A DNA stretch of 64,000 nt, taken from assembly GCA_964460035.1 (NCBI GenBank), contig CAYWPG010000012.1:32223-96222 (forward strand), given 5' to 3'. Source of the DNA: CAYWPG01 sp964460035. GTDB lineage: Bacteria; Pseudomonadota; Gammaproteobacteria; Nitrococcales; AK92. The notes beneath the pieces are model-generated. The model did not search any database and was not told the DNA's origin. It saw nothing but the letters and a program-made list of their open reading frames with translations. Both the position numbers and the translations under genes were made by a program. This document shows, one piece after another, positions 59,233 to 64,000 of this stretch (position 1 is the stretch's first letter; each line of letters opens with the position of its first letter).

Positions 59233-62009
59233 GGGCGATCGTCGTCCGCGGGAGCGAGCGTGAAGCAGAAAGTGGCGCCCACCCGGCCACCACGCTCCGT
59301 ACCGCGGGACTCGGCCCATATGCGGCCGCCCGCACGTTCGACAACGCGTCGGCAGATCGCCAGCCCCAAGCCGGTTCCGGGATAGTCGTCCTTGTGAAGC
59401 CGCTGAAACAGATCGAATATCTTCTCCGCGTGCTCCGGCGAAAACCCTATGCCATTGTCGCGGACGCAGATCTTCCAATGCGTGGGCAAGCGCGTTGTGG
59501 CGATGCGAACCCGGGGCGCTTGCCCCGGAGGCTGATACTTCAACGCGTTCGATATCAGGTTTTGGAACACCAGCCCAAGCTGGCGCTCGTCGCCCCGAAC
59601 GCGGGGCAAGGGGTCGTGCGCAATGTCCGCGTGCGTGCGCGCGATCTGCTCGGCGAGCGCGGCCAGCGCCAATTCCAGGGAACGTTCAAGATCCGCGGTA
59701 CGCGCGGCCTCCTCCAGCGTGGCGTGAATGGTGCGCGAATAGGTCAGCAAATCCTTCACCAGCAGCTGCGCCTGCTCGACGCCGGTGCGGATGTAGTCGG
59801 CATAGCGCTCGAGTTCGGGGTCCTGCTCCCGGGCATCGATCTTTCGCAGCAGCAGCTGTGTGAATAGCGCCACCTTGCGCAGCGGCTCCTGCAAATCGTG
59901 GCCGGCCACATACGCGAACTGCTCCAGATCAGCATTGCTCCTGCGCAGCGCCTCCTCGGCCACCTTTTGATCGTGTATATCCGTGAACGTGCCGAACCAG
60001 CGGATGACACGCCCGCTGTCATCGCGAATCGGAATCGCGCGCGCCAGAAACCAGCGCCACCCGCCATCGCGGCTTCGCAACGGAAACGAGTCCTCCCAAA
60101 TCGTGCCGGCCCGAAGGTTAGCCTCGTAATGCGAGACGACGCGCTGCACATGCTCCGGATGCTGCAGATTCTTCCAGCCATGATCCTGCAGCTCCTCGCG
60201 CGCGATACCCGTGTATTCGTACCAGCGCCGGTTGTACCAGATAGGCCACCCATCGGCATCGGCCATCCATGCCAGCTGTGGAATGTTGTCGGCCAGTGTG
60301 CGCAGACGCTCCTCCCCTTCCCTGAGTTCGGCATTGGCCCTGCGCAGCGAGGCGGCCAGAATCTCGATGTTCTTGCGTGCCTGTACCGGCTCGCTGACAT
60401 CCAGAGCGAACATCAGCACCCCCGTTACGGAATCGTCGGCACCGCGCAGCGGCAACAGCGTCAAATCGAAGTACCCTTGCTCGGTGCCCTGCGCGCGCGC
60501 TATGGTCAGCGGCTGCTCGCTGCGCATTAACGGCTGGCCGCTCCGATACACCTGGTCTAGCATTCTTCGCAGCTGACGATTCACACCCCGCGGCCATACC
60601 TCGGCCACCGTACGTCCCACCAGATCCGGTCTGCCGCCGGCCAACGCCACCTGCGCGGTATTCACCATCGCGAATCGGTGCTCCGCCCCCCGCAGCACAG
60701 CCACCGCCGCCGGGGCGTAATCGATCACCGTACGCAACAGCGCTTGCTGCTGCTCCATCTCGCGCAGCAGCCGCTCGCGCTCCTGCTCGGCCAGCTTGCG
60801 CTCGGTGACGTCGGTATTGATGCCGATCATACGCACGGCTTTCCCATCGCGATCGCGCACTACGTGCACGCGCGCCTCGATCCAGCGCAGCTCCCCGTTG
60901 TCGATGCGGCGAATGCGAAATTCCGCCGCCTCACTGTCCTGCCCGCGCGCGGCCCGATCGAAGGCGGCGAGCGCATGTTCGCGGTCCTCGGGCACCACGT
61001 TCTTGATCCAGGCAAGACGAGGGACCACGGATTTGCGGGCCTTCGCACCGTAGAGCTGCAGCAGCTCCTCCGAGCTCTCCATGGTGTCGCTGGCCATATC
61101 CCAGGTGAAGGTGCCGGCATTGGCCGCTCGCAAAGCCATCTTCAGCTGCTCCAGGCTGTGGCGGAGCTTGGCCTCCTTCTCTATCAGCCCTTGCTCGGCG
61201 CGCTTGAGCCGGCGCAGATCGGGGTTGATGTTGGCCCAGGCAATCGTCCGGCCAGCCGGATCCTTGATTGCGAACGCGTTCCACAAGGTGGGAATGATTT
61301 CCCCTGTCTTGAAATGGCGCAGCCTCACCTCGCCGCTCCAATGCCCATCGCGGTGCAGGGCCGGTATGGCCACTTGCTGGATGAACGGCCAGTCCTCGGG
61401 AGCGAAGCATTCGAGCAGGTCGATCCGCTGCACCTGGCCGGGCTCTATGCCTATCAGTCGCCGGCCGGCCTCGTTGACATAAAACGGCTTGTGGTTCGCG
61501 TCACCCAGCGCGATCAGATCCCCGCTGTGTTCTACTATCGATGCCAGCACGCGCAGTTGCGCCTCGCGCTTGCGCGCTGCCAGATCCACCTCGCGCTCTT
61601 TGGCCAGCTCACGTACTTCCAGCAGCACGCCTTCCAGCTCGCCCGCACGCAGCAGCGGCGTTGCCGTGTACATCGCTCGGTAGGACTCGCCATTCTTGCG
61701 AACGAAATTGTCGATCCCGCGGGTACGCTGACGGCTGCTGAGCGCGCCCGCCCCCGGATTCGCATCCGCGACCGGCGCAAACAGCGCAGCTTCGGCCGGG
61801 ACCAACTCATGCAGCGACCGCCCCACAGCCTCCGCGGCGTCGAACCCCGTCAATTTGCTCGCTGCAGGGTTGAGGTAAATGCACCGCAGCCGCTCATCGG
61901 TCAGCAGAAACGCGGTGCTCGCGTTATCGCAAATCCGCTGCAATTGGCGCCACTCGCTATCCGGGGCAACGATAGGAGAGGGTGCGGACAAAGGCTTCCG
62001 ATGCCTCAT
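59229..62009 (-). CDS. Multi-PAS sensor histidine kinase
   Basis: 926 residues, soluble. Five or six PAS domains fill about 15-660 (e.g. FLLTDERLRCIYLNPAASKL, DLIALGDANHKPFYVNEAGR, PAAVAVLRGAEHRFAMVN and LAWMADADGWPIWYNRRWYE). HisKA has AYVAGHDLQEPLRKVALF (about 690-705) and HATPase NLISNALKYQ, VRDNGIGFSPEHA, GTGLGLAICRRVVERAGG. The HisKA sequence DLQEPLR and the overlapping Rcp1-type regulator follow the cyanobacterial-phytochrome-like design, but no bilin-binding GAF/PHY domain is present. A haem or flavin in a PAS domain is possible but no LOV GRNCRFLQ motif is seen. Confidence 0.9.
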   Translation of the reverse strand: MRHRKPLSAPSPIVAPDSEWRQLQRICDNASTAFLLTDERLRCIYLNPAASKLTGFDAAEAVGRSLHELVPAEAALFAPVADANPGAGALSSRQRTRGIDNFVRKNGESYRAMYTATPLLRAGELEGVLLEVRELAKEREVDLAARKREAQLRVLASIVEHSGDLIALGDANHKPFYVNEAGRRLIGIEPGQVQRIDLLECFAPEDWPFIQQVAIPALHRDGHWSGEVRLRHFKTGEIIPTLWNAFAIKDPAGRTIAWANINPDLRRLKRAEQGLIEKEAKLRHSLEQLKMALRAANAGTFTWDMASDTMESSEELLQLYGAKARKSVVPRLAWIKNVVPEDREHALAAFDRAARGQDSEAAEFRIRRIDNGELRWIEARVHVVRDRDGKAVRMIGINTDVTERKLAEQERERLLREMEQQQALLRTVIDYAPAAVAVLRGAEHRFAMVNTAQVALAGGRPDLVGRTVAEVWPRGVNRQLRRMLDQVYRSGQPLMRSEQPLTIARAQGTEQGYFDLTLLPLRGADDSVTGVLMFALDVSEPVQARKNIEILAASLRRANAELREGEERLRTLADNIPQLAWMADADGWPIWYNRRWYEYTGIAREELQDHGWKNLQHPEHVQRVVSHYEANLRAGTIWEDSFPLRSRDGGWRWFLARAIPIRDDSGRVIRWFGTFTDIHDQKVAEEALRRSNADLEQFAYVAGHDLQEPLRKVALFTQLLLRKIDAREQDPELERYADYIRTGVEQAQLLVKDLLTYSRTIHATLEEAARTADLERSLELALAALAEQIARTHADIAHDPLPRVRGDERQLGLVFQNLISNALKYQPPGQAPRVRIATTRLPTHWKICVRDNGIGFSPEHAEKIFDLFQRLHKDDYPGTGLGLAICRRVVERAGGRIWAESRGTERGGRVGATFCFTLAPADDDRP

Positions 62010-62479
62010 GCTGGATTCCCACCAACTGATTTGCTACTGCGGCCGCCGGGCGATAGGCGGACCAGGCGCAGGCGTAGCCCTGAGCATCCGCTTCGCATGC
62101 TGCTGCTCCGCAGCGCATCGCTACGGGCCGCTCATCCGGTCGCCCCGAAAGAACAGCCCAGTATCGAGAAGTGCCAGTCAGGCGACCTTGCCACCTCTGT
62201 CGTAGGCGCCAACTGCGGCGGCACCCCGCTGATGGCCGTCACGAATATCTTCGTGCCTGCGTCTTCTATGGGGGCGGAGCCATCAGTCCGAACCGGGTAC
62301 GGGCGCAATGCTGCCGAACCGCGCCCTTCAATCGCCGTGCTCTCGCGCCGCGCCCGGCTTACATACATGCATGCATGTTGATAAAATCGAGCTCACGTCC
62401 GCCACATGCGACTGCCTAGCGCTGAATGCCGCATAGCGCATAGCCGTATCGAGTCGGAGCCGTACATAGGAGCACCAGC
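62010..62479 (+). other. Gap upstream of the outer-membrane genes
   Basis: 470 bases. Apart from the promoter described at 62360-62388, no gene is supported; a minus-strand frame of 78 codons (62132-62368) has no ribosome-binding site or recognisable features. Confidence 0.35.
62360..62388 (+). promoter_or_regulatory. Promoter with a palindromic operator in the spacer
   Basis: TTACAT (62360-62365) and TAAAAT (62383-62388) are separated by exactly 17 bases. The spacer contains the perfect 14-bp palindrome ACATGCATGCATGT (62366-62379). Likely promoter for the outer-membrane genes that follow, under control of an unknown dimeric regulator. Confidence 0.55.
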
Positions 62480-62983
62480 ATGAACACCCAACACTTCTTC
62501 ACCCATGTGGGCATCGTCCTGCTTGCGCTGATCGCGAGCGCAGCGGCCGCTACCAGCGCTGCCGCCGCCACCGCACGCGCTCCTTGGGAAGTGGTGGTAT
62601 CGCCGTCAGGCGAGCGGGTTCATGAGGGCAGCGACGATAGCTATACGCTGAGCGGAGCGGTAGCCCGCACGACTAGCGCGCGGGCGCGCTTGGGCATCAG
62701 GCAGAGCGTCACCCGCACCGATACCGACTGGCACGGCGCAACCGCCCTGTTCGGCCACTGGGAAATGGGTAGTCGGAGATCGCCTATCCAGCCCTATGCG
62801 GGAATCAGTGCCGGAGCGTTTTACCGCGACGAGGTCGACATTGCGCTAGCGCCCGAAATCGGAGCCAAGTGGCACATTCAGCCCGGCACCTTCATCGTCA
62901 CGCAGGTCGGATACCACATGCCAGTAAACAAGGGCGCCCGATCCTGGTTCAACTACACTTTGGGCGTAGGCCGCGGTTTCTGA
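62480..62983 (+). CDS. Exported beta-barrel-like protein
   Basis: 167 residues with a Sec signal (IVLLALIASAAAATSAAAA, about 11-30). The rest has alternating polar/hydrophobic strands (LGIRQSVTRTDTDWHGATALFGHWEMG, PYAGISAGAFYRDEV) and ends in the aromatic GRGF, a C-terminal phenylalanine typical of outer-membrane barrels. Size is compatible with an eight-stranded barrel; PagL-like deacylase is possible but the catalytic residues cannot be assigned. TAGGAG precedes the ATG. It is five bases before pldA. Confidence 0.7.
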   Translation: MNTQHFFTHVGIVLLALIASAAAATSAAAATARAPWEVVVSPSGERVHEGSDDSYTLSGAVARTTSARARLGIRQSVTRTDTDWHGATALFGHWEMGSRRSPIQPYAGISAGAFYRDEVDIALAPEIGAKWHIQPGTFIVTQVGYHMPVNKGARSWFNYTLGVGRGF

Positions 62984-62987
62984 CACG

Positions 62988-63860
62988 ATGGCACAGCGAC
63001 TCCCGGCGGCCCTGGACCATCTGCCCAGGGCAACTCCTCTGCGCCCCATAGCCTGGCTGGGGGCAACTGCGCTGTGCCTGGTAGGCAGCGCGTCGAGCGC
63101 GCACACGCCAACGCCTGCCGAGCCCCCGTCCCCAGACCGGTACGCGGCATCCGAGCTGCCTGCGCTGAACATCTACGAGCCCATGTACTTCATCGTCGGC
63201 CGTGATGGCGACACTACCGCCCGTTTTCAGTTCAGCTTCAGCTACCGTCTGCTGGACGAGCACAGCGCTATCGCGCAGGCGTGGCCGTCCGCGCTCCAGC
63301 TGCACCTTGGCTACACGCAGACCTCGCTGTGGAACCTCAGCGAGGACTCGGCGCCTTTCTACGACACCAGCTACCGCCCCAGCCTGTACTGGCAGAGCGG
63401 CTCGCTTCGAGAAGGCGTCGTTCCCGGCCTGCTACGGGCCGGTTTTGAGCATGAATCCAATGGGCAGGAAGGCTTGGCATCGCGCAGCATAGACACGCTG
63501 TTCGTACAGCCGGCCTGGTATGTCTCTATCGGCGATAGAGAGCTGATCGCCCTACCAAAGTTAGTGATTTATATCGAAAAGAGCGATAACCCGGACATAC
63601 GGGAGTATCGTGGCTGGGGCGATCTGGCGCTGCGCTACGGGCGCGAAAACGGCTGGATCGTGACCTCTGTGCTCAGGGCTGGCCATGCCGGTTACGGCAG
63701 TCTTCAACTCGACATCTCCTATCCCATTCGCGCGCCAATCTTCGCCCGCGCAGGAGGGTTCGTCTATGCCCAGCTGTTCCATGGATATGGGGAAACGCTG
63801 ATCGACTACGACCAAAAGGAAGATCTGCAAGTACGCATCGGAGTCGCCATTGTTCGCTAA
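62988..63860 (+). CDS. pldA: Outer-membrane phospholipase A
   Basis: 290 residues. Integral outer-membrane enzyme that hydrolyses phospholipids which reach the outer leaflet. The hydrophobic leader (about 18-38) is followed by a barrel domain (about 75-290). Catalytic His155 and Ser157 lie in GFEHESNGQ, and the third residue, Asn156 in E. coli, is Asp169 here within SRSIDTLF (14 residues after the His, same spacing as E. coli). The start at 62988 has no clear ribosome-binding site and probably relies on coupling with the upstream gene. The stop overlaps the start of mlaA. Confidence 0.88.
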   Translation: MAQRLPAALDHLPRATPLRPIAWLGATALCLVGSASSAHTPTPAEPPSPDRYAASELPALNIYEPMYFIVGRDGDTTARFQFSFSYRLLDEHSAIAQAWPSALQLHLGYTQTSLWNLSEDSAPFYDTSYRPSLYWQSGSLREGVVPGLLRAGFEHESNGQEGLASRSIDTLFVQPAWYVSIGDRELIALPKLVIYIEKSDNPDIREYRGWGDLALRYGRENGWIVTSVLRAGHAGYGSLQLDISYPIRAPIFARAGGFVYAQLFHGYGETLIDYDQKEDLQVRIGVAIVR

Positions 63861-64000
63861 AACAACTTGCCCCTCTTGGAATCGAAGTGGCCGGGCAGTC
63901 GCAGTCCTGCGCCTGTCAGCGCTTATCGCTGCGCTTGTGTTGGCGAGCGGATGCGCTACTAACGCAACGCCGCTGAACCCCAACGATCCCTGGGAGCCGG
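63850..64000 (+). CDS. mlaA: MlaA/VacJ-family outer-membrane lipoprotein (5' part)
   Basis: Only 50 residues are visible before the window ends. A TTG start at 63850 overlaps the pldA stop and has GGAG six bases upstream. It encodes a lipoprotein signal (LSALIAALVLASGC, acylated Cys at about 36) followed by NATPLNPNDPWEP, the opening motif of MlaA. MlaA removes mislocalised phospholipids from the outer leaflet, complementing PldA, and the overlap of the two genes matches that joint task. Confidence 0.82.
   Translation, partial: MFAKTTCPSWNRSGRAVAVLRLSALIAALVLASGCATNATPLNPNDPWEP

Noticed and set aside
59229..62009. Phytochrome photoreceptor
   Set aside because: The Rcp1-type partner suggests it, but there is no GAF/PHY bilin-binding region and no LOV cysteine motif.
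1..64000. Mobile elements, CRISPR arrays, prophage or tRNA genes
   Set aside because: I saw no transposase or integrase, no regularly spaced repeats and no cloverleaf with conserved TTCGAATC-like arm in the gaps.

Overview
This is a gene-dense, GC-rich chromosomal window from a Gram-negative bacterium, most probably a gammaproteobacterium. The support is: OMPLA (pldA) followed by mlaA, E. coli-type CueR/CopA promoters, a LiuR-type MerR regulator next to isovaleryl-CoA dehydrogenase, and many PAS/GGDEF/EAL proteins. The family (Nevskiales- or Xanthomonadales-like) cannot be fixed from sequence alone. I see no tRNA, rRNA, CRISPR array, insertion sequence, integrase or phage gene. The isoleucine codon AUA is unexpectedly frequent for such a GC-rich genome.

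Layout. 1-2.3 kb: leucine/isovalerate catabolism (liuR, ivd running off the left edge) and a hot-dog thioesterase. 2.6-3.8 kb: a divergent LeuB-like dehydrogenase coupled to a 30-codon upstream ORF. 3.8-10.5 kb: signalling block with a FleN/MinD-like ATPase, a divergent HDOD-GAF histidine kinase, a REC-PAS-GGDEF-EAL response regulator and a PAP2 phosphatase. 10.5-25.9 kb: a two-armed island around a TetR regulator. The left arm has a one-chain biotin-dependent acyl-CoA carboxylase and an acyl-CoA ligase. The right arm has a carboxyltransferase, a complete Opp/Dpp-type ABC importer with a Tat-exported binding protein, a tiny stand-alone biotin carrier and a second acyl-CoA ligase. It looks like uptake, CoA activation and carboxylation of an unidentified acid, and is my best candidate for an undescribed catabolic system.

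26.4-32.7 kb: periplasmic sulfur module (monohaem cytochrome c, FccB flavoprotein, YedE/TsuA-type transporter, a SoxY-SoxZ fusion), then a Tat-exported aldo/keto reductase and a transporter. 32.8-35.3 kb: acyl-CoA dehydrogenase convergent with an anion permease. 35.6-41.9 kb: CHASE2-Ser/Thr kinase with its PP2C phosphatase, convergent with a membrane multi-PAS GGDEF-EAL protein. 42.4-46.2 kb: a double-kinase fusion, then divergent pncB/pncA for NAD salvage. 46.4-50.4 kb: GH65 phosphorylase plus a beta-phosphoglucomutase/trehalose-6-phosphatase fusion. 50.5-54.0 kb: copper homeostasis, copA-cueR divergent from copZ through two mirror-image CueR promoters. 54.0-62.0 kb: hybrid sensors, small envelope/stress proteins, a CBS protein and a multi-PAS kinase with its Rcp1-type regulator; about 0.9 kb here (55,986-56,903) has no convincing gene. 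62.4-64 kb: an exported beta-barrel-like protein, pldA and the start of mlaA, all concerned with the outer membrane.
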